A DNA stretch of 64,000 bases from Alteriqipengyuania lutimaris (lineage in GTDB: Bacteria > Pseudomonadota > Alphaproteobacteria > Sphingomonadales > Sphingomonadaceae): contig NZ_QRBB01000001.1 of assembly GCF_003363135.1 (NCBI RefSeq), forward strand, positions 1 to 64,000. Reading direction: 5' to 3'. Below the pieces are notes generated by a model. The model saw nothing but the letters and a program-made list of their open reading frames with translations, was not told where the DNA came from and did not search any database. The translations under genes and the position numbers were made by a program. Of this stretch, positions 19,842-28,478 are shown one piece after another. Every line of letters starts with the position of its first letter. Within the stretch, counting starts at the first letter, position 1.

Positions 19842-20626
19842 TTCGCCATTTGCCGTTCGCCCGCTTCCTTGTTCAGCGCCGAACCGACCTCGAGCCCGCC
19901 TTCGCCGTAGAGATAGGCGGGGTTGAACCGCGCCATTTCCTTGAGGCGTTCGGCGTTGAGGATCGTTATTCTTCCCCGACGGAAATCGACCACTTCGCCG
20001 TCCCGCAAATCTCGGACCGAGCGGTTCACGTGGATTTCCGACAATCCGCAGATATGGGCCAGATCGACCTGCGTGAACGGAGTGGTGAAGCCGGACAAAT
20101 TGCCCAACCCAACCATTCGCAGGCGATACCAGAGCTCGGTAATGACATGCGCTATCCGGCCCACCGCGCGCAGTCGGACCATCTTGGAAAGCCACTCCCG
20201 GTGGATCGATGCATCCAGCAGGGTTCCGAACCAGAACAGCCGCGCCAGATGCGGCTCGTTCTCGAGCACAGCGCGCAGGCGCTCGTGCGGGACGATACCG
20301 AATTGCGTGTAGCCCAGCGCGAACAGGTCGTGATCGAGGCGTTTGAGCGCAAATCCGTGCAGATCGACGAAATCCCCGGGCACCTGGAAGCCGACGATGC
20401 TGCGGTCTGTTTCATCTTCGATGACGCGGGTCATGAAGCCCTTGATCAGGATGGTGGAGTATTCGCAGAAATCGCCCCGGGAGAGGATTTTCGTGTACCC
20501 ATTGGTCTCACGCACGTCATCGACCAGGCTTTCGAGAAGCTCCTTCTCCATCGCGGTCATGGCATGACGCAGGCGGCTTGCCAGAAACCGCCCGGTCAAC
20601 GGAAACCGCGCGAGTTCTTCGCGCAT
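19838..20626 (-). CDS. Crp/Fnr family transcriptional regulator
   Basis: The 262-residue protein has a cyclic-nucleotide-binding-like beta-roll (RSIVGFQVPGDFVDLHGFAL at about residues 65-85) and a C-terminal winged helix (DLAHICGLSEIHVNRSVRDL, a typical Crp recognition helix). There is no cysteine cluster for an Fnr-type iron-sulfur centre. An earlier ATG at 20,647 and the far upstream frame start are possible; ATG 20,626 gives a usual length. Its stop overlaps the sulfotransferase start by four bases, so the regulator and enzyme are translationally coupled. It is divergent from the GT4 gene. Confidence 0.86.
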   Translation of the reverse strand: MREELARFPLTGRFLASRLRHAMTAMEKELLESLVDDVRETNGYTKILSRGDFCEYSTILIKGFMTRVIEDETDRSIVGFQVPGDFVDLHGFALKRLDHDLFALGYTQFGIVPHERLRAVLENEPHLARLFWFGTLLDASIHREWLSKMVRLRAVGRIAHVITELWYRLRMVGLGNLSGFTTPFTQVDLAHICGLSEIHVNRSVRDLRDGEVVDFRRGRITILNAERLKEMARFNPAYLYGEGGLEVGSALNKEAGERQMAK

Positions 20627-20777
20627 CGTACCCCTATCATCCCTCATGGCGTGTTTTACGCGCGTTCGCGCGGCGCGTTCCAACTCCCACACAGGTTAAC
20701 TTTTGACCGTCTGTGGAGCCAAGTGAGAACGGGGAAGGTTCTGGTTGGGGAGATATCCCCTCTCCCGGAGTACGCCT

Positions 20778-21914
20778 GTGAAGATCGCCGTTGTCGGCCA
20801 TATACGCCACCCCATCTCCGCCCCTTTCATGGGCGGTATGGAATCGCACTGTCATCAACTGGTCGGGGCGCTCGAACGGCGCGGGCATGCCGTTACGTTG
20901 TTCGCCGCGCCTGGCAGCGATGCGAGTCAGCTCTATCCTATTTGCGATGTCCCCTACGAAACCTGTCTTCCTTGGCGCGACTGGCATGGATCGGATCGGC
21001 TGCAGATGTTCCAGGACGATGCATTCGGCCGGGCGCAACGGGCGATCGAGCGCGGCTCATTCGACATCGTGCACAACAATTCGCTTTCGCCCCCGATGAT
21101 CGAATGGGGCTTGGCCAGCGGCCATCCCATCGTCACGTCGCAGCACGTTCCACCCTTCGCGACGATGAGCGCTGCGGTGGCGCGCGCCCGCAATTCGCAC
21201 TCGTCGCATTTTACCGTCACATCGGACCACCAGCTTCAGCTATGGAGCGGGCGAGCGGGTGACAATATGCACGTTGTGCCAAACGGCATTGCGCTGGATG
21301 ATTGGCACGAGGCACCGGCACGGTCCGAATACCTGCTGTGGTTCGGGCGAATAACCCCGACCAAGGGACTGCGCGAGGCCGTAGCCGCCGCCAGGATCGC
21401 GGGGGTCAGTCTCAAGATCGTAGGCACCATTGAGGACCGACCCTATTTCGAGGACCATGTCGAGCCGTTCCTCGACCACCGTATAGGCTATGAAGGCCAT
21501 TTGGGCGGTAGTGCCTTGGCCGCGATGGTCGCGCAGGCCCAGGCGGCAGTGGTCACGCCGATGTGGGACGAACCCTTCGGCCTTGTCGCGGCGGAGGCGA
21601 TGGCGGCGGGCGTTCCGGTCATCGCCTTCGATCGTGGCGCGATGCGCGAGGTACTCGGCGGATGTGGGCAACTTGTTGCTGCGGGAGACGTCGCGGCGCT
21701 CGCACAGGCAATGGCCGAAGCCGACGACCTTGATGGAACGCCCTGCCGCGAAAGGGTGCGCACGCATTTCTCCGTGGGACGGATGATCGAACGTTACGAA
21801 GCGATTTACGCGCTCGCGATCGCTGGTGCAGAGGTCGCTTCCCGTCCGCCGTCTGCGTCCGGCGAGGCTGCTCTGGCTTCCAACCAGTCAAGCACGACGG
21901 CACTGCTCGCATAG
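20778..21914 (+). CDS. Glycosyltransferase family 4
   Basis: The 378-residue protein reads VKIAVVGHIRHPISAPFMGG at its start, with the G-G-x-E-x-H motif of retaining GT-B enzymes. The C-terminal donor-binding half has LLWFGRITPTKGLREAV and DEPFGLVAAEAMAAGVPVIA, where E-P-F-G-L-V-x-x-E-A-M-A is the family signature (E-x7-E). I chose GTG 20,778 over upstream codons because it gives the normal beta1 start. The last 109 bases run antisense through the end of the GT2 gene read from the other strand. Cytoplasmic; acceptor and sugar unknown. Confidence 0.88.
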   Translation: MKIAVVGHIRHPISAPFMGGMESHCHQLVGALERRGHAVTLFAAPGSDASQLYPICDVPYETCLPWRDWHGSDRLQMFQDDAFGRAQRAIERGSFDIVHNNSLSPPMIEWGLASGHPIVTSQHVPPFATMSAAVARARNSHSSHFTVTSDHQLQLWSGRAGDNMHVVPNGIALDDWHEAPARSEYLLWFGRITPTKGLREAVAAARIAGVSLKIVGTIEDRPYFEDHVEPFLDHRIGYEGHLGGSALAAMVAQAQAAVVTPMWDEPFGLVAAEAMAAGVPVIAFDRGAMREVLGGCGQLVAAGDVAALAQAMAEADDLDGTPCRERVRTHFSVGRMIERYEAIYALAIAGAEVASRPPSASGEAALASNQSSTTALLA

Positions 21915-22759
21915 GCGGCATGTTCTTGCTGACGGGTCAGTCTTAGGTCGTCTGCATGGGGCTCGCGCAGCTTGCGCCAGCCGTCACCGGTTCGCTCCAC
22001 CAGACCCATCAGGACGAAGGCGCGAAGCCAGTGCTGCATCGTCGGCTCACCCCACTTCGCCGCGAACTGACGTGCATTGGCGAGCACGCTGTCCAGATGG
22101 TGCACCGGCGGCATGTGATGCGGGTGATACTGATGGAAGGCCTTGGCTCCGCGAACCCACCATATCGGCAGCTCTAGTGTCGCCACGGTCCGGCCGAAGT
22201 CGGTGTCTTCGCCGCCATATCCGACGAACCTCTCGTCGAAGCCCCCGGTCCGCGTGAAATCCTCTTTCTTCATCGCGAAATTGAGCGACCAGAAACAGCG
22301 ATAGTCGCTGCAAAGGGCATGCGTGCCCTTGGGCGCTCCGGGGCGTTCGGAGTGGGTTACCCCGACTTGCTCGAACCTTGCCTCGTCTATTCCTCGCGTG
22401 GTGGCCCCATCGGGCAGGTAGGCCACCTCGCCCATCAGCAGTCCGCCGAGGCCTTCGGCGTGGCGCGCATAGTCCTCGACGCAGCGCGAAGCAGGGATGC
22501 AATCAACATCGAGAAACACCAGCAGGTCGCCCGTGGCTTCGGTCGCCGCCCGGTTGCGCCCTGCCGCCAGCGGTATGCCGTCCTCGCTCAGCATGATCTG
22601 CCTGACGGGAAAAGGCGCATCCGGCAGTCGGAAGGGCGCACTCTGCATGACGGCGATCACCAGCTCGTCGGGCATGCGCGTACTGGCGCACAGCCCCCGC
22701 ACGAGATTGGCGAGATGTTCTTCGCGACCGAAGGCGAGCGTGCAGACCGAAATGCTCAC
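21806..22759 (-). CDS. Glycosyltransferase family 2
   Basis: The 317-residue protein is a GT-A fold enzyme: VSISVCTLAFGREEHLANLV at the start, the donor loop AAGRNRAATEATGDLLVFLD with the D-V-D metal-binding triad (FLDVDCIPA), and GGFDERFVGYGGEDTDFGRT, the acceptor and catalytic-base region of this group. GTG 22,759 overlaps the stop of the preceding gene by four bases. It is the last gene of a three-gene operon. Its 3' end overlaps the convergent GT4 gene by 109 bases, which is unusual; the frame after TRQQEHAAYASSAVVLDWLE may be an extension. Confidence 0.86.
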   Translation of the reverse strand: MSISVCTLAFGREEHLANLVRGLCASTRMPDELVIAVMQSAPFRLPDAPFPVRQIMLSEDGIPLAAGRNRAATEATGDLLVFLDVDCIPASRCVEDYARHAEGLGGLLMGEVAYLPDGATTRGIDEARFEQVGVTHSERPGAPKGTHALCSDYRCFWSLNFAMKKEDFTRTGGFDERFVGYGGEDTDFGRTVATLELPIWWVRGAKAFHQYHPHHMPPVHHLDSVLANARQFAAKWGEPTMQHWLRAFVLMGLVERTGDGWRKLREPHADDLRLTRQQEHAAYASSAVVLDWLEARAASPDADGGREATSAPAIASA

Positions 22760-23913
22760 TGCGCATTGGCTCCGGAGGCTACCCGGATGGCCGAGGGAGA
22801 TCGGTCGTGCGACCAGAGCCGAGCAATCAGGCTTTCGATTTCGCCGGCCACCTTTCGGTCCGCCCCGTCGCTGACCAACCTGCGCTGGCTTTCGGGTTCG
22901 ATTCCCGAAGCCGCCTGCCAGTACCCAGCCCATTCCTGCGCGCTGGAAGGCCAGATGCGCGCGTGTGCCGCTGCGCCAGCCCGATCCAGCGCTTCGGCTT
23001 TGCAGACCTGTTCCCCGAAATAGCGCCATTCCGGCACCACGATCCACGGCTTGGCTGCCGCAGCGACGAGGTGGACCGTGGTGTTCCCCGCGCTCGACAC
23101 GATCCGGTCCGCTGCCGAAATCCAGTCCCCGGCATTCTCCACCCAGCCCAGATGGCTCAGGTTCACGGGCGGCGTCTCGTGCCATTCGCTTTCGATTTTG
23201 CCGAGGGTTACCCATTGCGTGTCGGGCTCGGCCCGCGCACCCAGCGTGAGAGGAGCCGAGGGCAGACCGCGACCACCTCCCCCCCCTACGACCACAACGT
23301 ATTCTCTGTTATCCGCCAGCCCTAGCCGACGTCTGGCGGCTGCCTTGTCTCCTAGCCTTGCGGTATCGACGCCGAGGCCGGGTGCGTGAATCGTCTTGGC
23401 GCGCTTCCAGCCCGGCTCATTGGGCTGGTCGAGCGTGTTGTCGTATGGAGCCAGCAGCGCGGCGGCCCCGCGATAGGCGGCCACGTGACCGGGATCGTCG
23501 CGCAACCCGTGCTGCAGTACCGCCACGTGCGGAACCGATGCGATCCGCGCAAGCTGCCCCAGTTCTGCCGAGACATCCGTGATGAACAGCACCGGGCGCG
23601 CTTCGTCGAACCACCGGACGATCTGTGCGATTGCGTTGGTGATCTGCGGCCATCCGACCGGGGCGCAGTGCAGCGTTTCGGGTGTTTCCAGATCGGCCAG
23701 GCCGGGCGGCGACGGCTCTCTTTCTTCGAAAAGCGACGGGATGACGCGGCACTCGACGCCGTCGACCAGTTCGGGGAAGATGTCGTCGCGCGCGCAAAAC
23801 AGCATCACCGGGCGATTCGGCGCAAGCGCGTTGGCGATCGCCGCAGCCCGTTCCGCATGGCCGCGGCCCTGGTGGTGTACGAAGTACCCGACCGGGCCCT
23901 GTTTTCTGCTCAT
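22756..23913 (-). CDS. MurG/GT28-like glycosyltransferase
   Basis: The 385-residue protein starts with GYFVHHQGRGHAERAAAIAN, the glycine- and histidine-rich loop of GT-B enzymes such as MurG and UDP-glycosyltransferases, and has a second nucleotide-binding half (VVVVGGGGGRGLPSAPLTLG; DRIVSSAGNTTVHLVAAA). It overlaps its upstream neighbour by ATGA (23,910-23,913) and its downstream neighbour by GTGA, so all three are translated together. It is likely a cytoplasmic glycosyltransferase adding a sugar in the same pathway; the substrate cannot be read from the sequence. Confidence 0.82.
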   Translation of the reverse strand: MSRKQGPVGYFVHHQGRGHAERAAAIANALAPNRPVMLFCARDDIFPELVDGVECRVIPSLFEEREPSPPGLADLETPETLHCAPVGWPQITNAIAQIVRWFDEARPVLFITDVSAELGQLARIASVPHVAVLQHGLRDDPGHVAAYRGAAALLAPYDNTLDQPNEPGWKRAKTIHAPGLGVDTARLGDKAAARRRLGLADNREYVVVVGGGGGRGLPSAPLTLGARAEPDTQWVTLGKIESEWHETPPVNLSHLGWVENAGDWISAADRIVSSAGNTTVHLVAAAAKPWIVVPEWRYFGEQVCKAEALDRAGAAAHARIWPSSAQEWAGYWQAASGIEPESQRRLVSDGADRKVAGEIESLIARLWSHDRSPSAIRVASGANAQ

Positions 23914-25976
23914 GCCGCGCTCCTCGAAATTCGCTTTTCAGTCAGCGCGAGCAACCCTTCGAGGACGCCCGCGGAATATGGGCGGGACGCCATAAAGGCG
24001 CCCGCGTGATTGCGGCCCTGCTCGATAAGGGCAGGCTCGCTGTTGGCCACGATAATGGGATTACGGCACACGCGAACCATGTCCGCATCATTGCCGCTAT
24101 CGCCCGCTACGATGAGACACTCGTCGGGCATCCCGAGGCGCCTGAGGACGTGCCGCGCGGCTTCGCCCTTGCCCGCCCTCGCCGGAAGGATGTCGAGCAG
24201 CCGGTGGTGGCTGTAGATGACCTTGGCGGGCAGCCCCTCGTGCATCAAGTCGCGTTCGATCTGCTGCGGCAAGGCGGGATCTTCACAATAATAGCTGCGC
24301 TTGAAGCGCCGCTGCTCGATGGGAGGCTGCGGCGGAACATCAACGCGCTTGCTCAACAGTCGCTCGATCCGCGACGTGCTCCATCCTCCTGATATGCTGG
24401 CATCGTACTCCGTGTCCGCGCGCAGACCGTCCTCGTCGTCCCAATAGATTTCACTGCCGACAGAGGTGATCAGCACGCGGGGCGCCGGCAGGTTCCATTC
24501 CAGCAATAGCCGTCGCGCTTCTGGTAGACTGCGCCCGGTAGCGACGCCGAAGGTAATGTCGGACCGGGTTTTCAGGTAATCGGCAAGTTCGCGAGCGGAG
24601 CGACGGCACCCGGTCAGCGTGTTGTCGATGTCGCACAGCAGGATCCTGCGCGAACGGGGCATATCCACCACGCGGGTGGGGCCCTTGCGCAGCGTGCGCA
24701 GGATCGCGATGCACTGGTTGGCGTAGCGATCCCACGTGACCTCGCCGATGTTGCGTGCAGCGTTGCGGGCGCATTCGGCGTAGAGCTCGCGATCCGACAG
24801 CAGACGATGCAGGCTTGCGCCAAGGGCCACTGGATCGCCCGGGTTGACCAGCAGGCCGTGGCCGATCTCGCCCACGATGTCGCTCGGTCCGCCACGGTCG
24901 GTCGCCACCACGGGAAGCGCATGGACGGCGGCTTCGAGAATGGTCAGCCCGAAGGGTTCGAACATTGCCGGGTTGCAGAAGATGCCGCCGGATTTTGCGA
25001 CCAGCGCGTAGAGCCCGCGCACGGCCGACGCGTCATGGTGCCTGGGGTAGGCGACCGATCCGTGCAGGTCGTGCCCGTCAATGAGATCGACCAGTTCGCG
25101 CATGACCGCGACCTGTTCGCTCTCGCCGCTCTCGACTGACCTGCGCAGCCCGGGCAGGATAACGAGGTTGGCCATGTCGCGCAGTTGAGGGTGGACGGCG
25201 AAGGCCTCGACCAGCCCGGCGAGGTTCTTTTTGTGAACAGGGCGTGCGATCGCGAGGATGATCGGCCTGCCGGGATCGCGCAGGAAAGGTTCGATCAGGC
25301 TGCCTGCGGCCCGTTCGTCCGCCAGGCTTGCCCGGGTCTGATCAATGCCAGGATGGACGCGCCATATCCTTTCGGGACGGGCGCCGGGATAGGAGGTGAC
25401 CTGCCGCTCACACTCGTCGCGCGACGATGCAATTACGGCGTCCGCGCCTGCGATGGCCCGGTCTTCCTCCGCCAGCCGGTCGGCAAAACCGCGTGACACG
25501 GCGCACCCGGCGTCGAGCTTGTCACGGCCGAGCGAGTGGGGGGTATAGATGACGGGGATCCCGAAAATCTCGCGCACGCGCAGGGCGACATCCGCCGCGT
25601 CGGCAAAATGGGCATGAATAGCATCGGGCAGACGTTCGCGCTGATGCAGGTCGGCGATCAGCGCCTTGGCAAACGCATCGCGATCCGCGGCCAGCGCCTC
25701 CTTGGCAAGGTAGCGCCTGTCGCCACTATCAATCCGCGTGATGGTGAGTTTCGGCGCAACGCGTTCGCTCGGTTCCGCGTGGATCGTACCGAGCCGATCG
25801 TCCTCGAAAAGCCTCGTCACGATCTCGCACTGGCCTACGTCCCGGCGCCGCGCCATGGCTTTCGCCTCACCCAGGATATAGGTGATATGGCCGCCGGTAT
25901 CCTCCGTCAGTCCATAGCGGGGGGTGCCCCGCAAACAGCCGCCCAACGCGATATGCATGATGAAAAGCGATTGCAT
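23910..25976 (-). CDS. Sucrose-phosphate-synthase-like glycosyltransferase fused to a HAD phosphatase
   Basis: The 688-residue protein joins two domains. Residues 1 to about 440 are a GT4 enzyme: MHIALGGCLRGTPRYGLTED followed by a T-G-G-H donor/acceptor loop, and the E-P-F-G-L-T-I-L-E-A motif at FEPFGLTILEAAVHALPVVA. From RILLCDIDNTLTG onward (about residue 450) a HAD-IIB domain follows with the D-x-D-N nucleophile motif and GDSGNDADM as the magnesium-binding end. This is the layout of sucrose-phosphate synthase with its phosphatase, or mannosylfructose-type relatives. It would make and dephosphorylate a sugar phosphate in one chain. Start codon: ATG 25,976 directly follows the stop of a 62-codon frame (see findings); ATG 25,958 is the alternative. 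First gene of the GT operon. Confidence 0.88.
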   Translation of the reverse strand: MQSLFIMHIALGGCLRGTPRYGLTEDTGGHITYILGEAKAMARRRDVGQCEIVTRLFEDDRLGTIHAEPSERVAPKLTITRIDSGDRRYLAKEALAADRDAFAKALIADLHQRERLPDAIHAHFADAADVALRVREIFGIPVIYTPHSLGRDKLDAGCAVSRGFADRLAEEDRAIAGADAVIASSRDECERQVTSYPGARPERIWRVHPGIDQTRASLADERAAGSLIEPFLRDPGRPIILAIARPVHKKNLAGLVEAFAVHPQLRDMANLVILPGLRRSVESGESEQVAVMRELVDLIDGHDLHGSVAYPRHHDASAVRGLYALVAKSGGIFCNPAMFEPFGLTILEAAVHALPVVATDRGGPSDIVGEIGHGLLVNPGDPVALGASLHRLLSDRELYAECARNAARNIGEVTWDRYANQCIAILRTLRKGPTRVVDMPRSRRILLCDIDNTLTGCRRSARELADYLKTRSDITFGVATGRSLPEARRLLLEWNLPAPRVLITSVGSEIYWDDEDGLRADTEYDASISGGWSTSRIERLLSKRVDVPPQPPIEQRRFKRSYYCEDPALPQQIERDLMHEGLPAKVIYSHHRLLDILPARAGKGEAARHVLRRLGMPDECLIVAGDSGNDADMVRVCRNPIIVANSEPALIEQGRNHAGAFMASRPYSAGVLEGLLALTEKRISRSAA

Positions 25977-26204
25977 TCAGGGCCATAGCCGATGGATCCC
26001 AGATGCGTTCCCCAACCCATCTTTTGACGGGAGCGGGATGCGATATTTATCGCCGGTCGCCTTTCGGTTCAGTACTCCCTTCATAGCCTCATACGCGGCA
26101 ATACACACATCATGTACCGCGATGGCCGCAGAAGTCGTAATTGCCGCGATTGCAAAGCCTTCCACGAACTAGTGGTGGAGGGATTGGGCCGGTCTGAAGG
26201 CCGG

Positions 26205-26295
26205 TGGCGGAGCGGGAGGGATTCGAACCCTCGATACGGGGTTACCGTATACACACTTTCCAGGCGTGCGCCTTCGACCACTCGGCCACCGCTCC
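26205..26295 (-). tRNA. tRNA-Ser (anticodon GGA)
   Basis: The minus strand reads GGAGCGG at 26,295 and its seven-base complement CCGCTCC before discriminator G and CCA at 26,205-26,207. The D arm carries GGCCGAGTGG, the anticodon loop is CTGGAAA (GGA, reading UCC), a long variable arm has a GGTAACC-containing stem, and the T arm is GAGGGTTCGAATCCCTC. Length 91 with a long variable arm fits tRNA-Ser. The 3' end faces the accessory sugar genes, the usual place for integrative elements to insert, though no integrase is seen. Confidence 0.96.
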
Positions 26296-26378
26296 GCATC
26301 GCCCGTTCGGGAAGGGAGCGCACCTAGCTTCGTTCCGGGCGCTTCGCAAGGCGGTGATGCTCCGCTAGGCATCTTTGC

Positions 26379-26783
26379 ATGAGAGATTTCGGCATTCCTG
26401 CGACGCTTGACGAGATGGAAGCGCTCGGCCGGGCCGCCATCGCGGCCCTCCCACAGGCCTTCCGCGAACAGCTCGGCGACGTGGTGTTCCGCGTCGACGA
26501 CTTTGCCGACGAGGAGACGCTGCACGACCTCGGAATCGAAAACCCCTTCGAACTGACGGGGGTCTACGAAGGCCATGCGCTGACCGAACGCAGCATCGAG
26601 ATGTCGGGCACGCTGCCCACCCGCATCCGCCTGTTCCGCCGTCCGATCCTCGACGAGTGGGCCGAGCGCGGCGACGAGACGCTTGAGCACCTCGTGCGCC
26701 ATGTCGTGATCCACGAGATCGGCCACCATTTCGGCCTTTCCGACGACGATATGCATGCGCTGGAGGAACTGGCGGACGGGTAA
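26379..26783 (+). CDS. Metallopeptidase family protein (zincin-like)
   Basis: The 134-residue protein contains VIHEIGHHFGLSDDDMH near the C-terminus, an H-E-x-x-H zinc site with a third ligand downstream (D or H). This matches the small bacterial DUF1025/zincin-like family. It has no signal peptide and should be cytoplasmic. Nearest neighbours are the tRNA and a cyclophilin-type gene; no operon partner is obvious. Substrate is not known for the family. Confidence 0.85.
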   Translation: MRDFGIPATLDEMEALGRAAIAALPQAFREQLGDVVFRVDDFADEETLHDLGIENPFELTGVYEGHALTERSIEMSGTLPTRIRLFRRPILDEWAERGDETLEHLVRHVVIHEIGHHFGLSDDDMHALEELADG

Positions 26784-26791
26784 ATTTCAGT

Positions 26792-26880
26792 TCGTCATTG
26801 CGAGGAGCACCGCGACAACGCAGTCTGGGGCTTCGATGTGATCCGCTCTGGACTGTTTCGCGACGCTCGCCATGACTGGG
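26792..26880. repeat. Degenerate interspersed palindrome (CGTCATTGCGAGGAGC type)
   Basis: A CGTCATTGCGAGGAGCACCG arm begins near 26,792 and a mirrored arm (CTGTTTCGCGACGCTCGCCATGAC) ends near 26,877. This resembles, with several mismatches, an intergenic palindrome I know from alphaproteobacterial chromosomes. It sits directly before the cyclophilin gene, so an ATG within its end (26,872) can be read as an artificial start of that gene. Confidence 0.55.
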
Positions 26881-26886
26881 AAACCA

Positions 26887-27948
26887 ATGCGTATTCTATT
26901 TGCCGCCACTGCCGCCACCCTCGCACTCGCCACCACAACCCTCGCGCAGGAGCCGGAAGCGCCCGCGCCTTCTCCCGGCGAGATCGTCAACGCCGCGCCG
27001 CAAGACGAATGGGTGGTCATCGATCCCGAAGACCTCGTGGTGATGACCCTTCCGCCGCTCGCCGACGGCAGCGAGCGCAAGGTCGTTATGCAGCTGATCG
27101 GCGAGCCTTTCAGCCAGGGCTGGGTCGAGAACATCCGCACCCTCGCGCGCAGCGAATACTGGGATGGCAGCGAGATCCTGCGGGTGCAGGACAATTACGT
27201 CGTCCAATGGGGCCGGCCCGACCCGGAGATGGGCGTCGAACCGAAGCCGGTGCCTGAGGGCCTGAACGTGATGCCGGAGAGTGAGTATGTTGCCAATCGC
27301 ACTCGCGAGCAAGCGCGTGCGCTCCGTGACAGCAGTGCGCTCTTTCACGCTCGAGCGGGAGATCGGTTCAACGAATTTTGCGAAGGCGATGGCGAACTCA
27401 AGCCAGGATGGAATATTCGTAAGTGCTCTGGTTTCAACTTGTCCTTGGCCGACGTGCACGGGATGATTAGCGTCGGTTTCGAACAAGGCTGGCCGATCGG
27501 CGCGACAATCAACTGGGATCAGGTTTGGCCCGTCCATTGCTACGGCATGGTCGGCGTGGGGCGCGGGATGTCGCCTGATACCGGCGACGGATCGCAGCTC
27601 TACACCGTCATAGGCCACGCACCGCGCCACCTCGACCGCAATATCGCGGTCGTCGGGCGGATCGTGGACGGGATCGAGCACCTCTCCAGCCTTCCGCGCG
27701 GCAAGGGCGCACTGGGCTTCTACGAAGACCCCGCCAAGCGCGTCCCCATCGTCTCCGTCCGGATGGCCGCCGAACTTCCGGCAAGCGAGATGCCGCGCTT
27801 CGAATACCTCTCGACCGAGAGCGACAGCTTCGCCGCCTACGCCGATGCGCGCGCCAATCGCCGCGATCCGTTCTTCATCCAGCCCGCGGGCGGGGCGGAT
27901 ATCTGCAATATCCCCGTACCGGTGCGGCGGGCCGGGGAGAGACAGTGA
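26887..27948 (+). CDS. Secreted peptidylprolyl isomerase (cyclophilin type)
   Basis: The 353-residue protein starts with a signal peptide MRILFAATAATLALATTTLA before QEPE. It has a cyclophilin-type core: a VVMQLIGEPFSQGWVENI segment, VQDNYVVQWGRPDPE, and the WPVHCYGMVGVGRGMSPDTG and LYTVIGHAPRHLDRNIAVVG segments typical of sphingomonad periplasmic isomerases. ATG 26,887 is preferred over 26,872, which lies in a repeat. The middle (about 27,283-27,480) is more A/T-rich by eye and less family-like than the rest. The stop overlaps the GNAT gene start by four bases (GTGA). Periplasmic folding role is inferred from the family. Confidence 0.85.
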   Translation: MRILFAATAATLALATTTLAQEPEAPAPSPGEIVNAAPQDEWVVIDPEDLVVMTLPPLADGSERKVVMQLIGEPFSQGWVENIRTLARSEYWDGSEILRVQDNYVVQWGRPDPEMGVEPKPVPEGLNVMPESEYVANRTREQARALRDSSALFHARAGDRFNEFCEGDGELKPGWNIRKCSGFNLSLADVHGMISVGFEQGWPIGATINWDQVWPVHCYGMVGVGRGMSPDTGDGSQLYTVIGHAPRHLDRNIAVVGRIVDGIEHLSSLPRGKGALGFYEDPAKRVPIVSVRMAAELPASEMPRFEYLSTESDSFAAYADARANRRDPFFIQPAGGADICNIPVPVRRAGERQ

Positions 27949-28478
27949 CCAGCGTGTCGCTGCGCGATGCCACCGCGCAGGATGTGCCAGCGATCGCCGC
28001 GCTGCATACCGCCAACTGGCGCGAAACCTATGCCGACATTCTCGACCCCGACTACCTCGCCGGGCCGATCGAGGCGGATCGGCAAACGGTGTGGCGCGCG
28101 CGCCTGACGGCAGGACCGCCAGACCTTGAAGTGATAGTGGCCGAAAACGCGCGCGGCATCGTCGGTTTTGCCAGCCTATTCCACGATCGCGACCCCGGCT
28201 GGGGCGGCTTCGTCGACAATCTCCACAGCGCGGCCGAGGTTCGCGGCCAGGGTGTCGGCAAGGCGCTGCTGGTCGAAGCTGCACGGCGGGTAGCCACGCG
28301 CGATCCGGCCAAAGGCCTCTACCTGTGGGTGTTCGAACGCAACGAGACTGCGGTCGGCTTCTACCGCGCGCTCGGCGCCGAGATCGCCGAGAGGATCATG
28401 TCCGACTGGGACAAGGCCCCCGACGAGGTGCGCTATCGCATGCACTGGCCGCGCGCGGGCGACCTCGCGAGCCGCTAG
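27945..28478 (+). CDS. GNAT family N-acetyltransferase
   Basis: The 177-residue protein contains the acetyl-CoA binding motif in VRGQGVGKALLVEAARRVAT (R/Q-x-x-G-x-G/A) and a typical beta4-alpha5 end, LWVFERNETAVGFYRALGAE. It begins with GTG 27,945 inside the stop of the cyclophilin gene (GTGA overlap), so the two are co-translated. The stop codon shares the palindrome CTAG with the convergent rel gene. Acetyl acceptor unknown. Confidence 0.88.
   Translation: MTSVSLRDATAQDVPAIAALHTANWRETYADILDPDYLAGPIEADRQTVWRARLTAGPPDLEVIVAENARGIVGFASLFHDRDPGWGGFVDNLHSAAEVRGQGVGKALLVEAARRVATRDPAKGLYLWVFERNETAVGFYRALGAEIAERIMSDWDKAPDEVRYRMHWPRAGDLASR

Noticed and set aside
26180..26204. Hairpin after the tRNA-Ser (GGCC repeats) as a terminator
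   Set aside because: Four-base stem and no T run.
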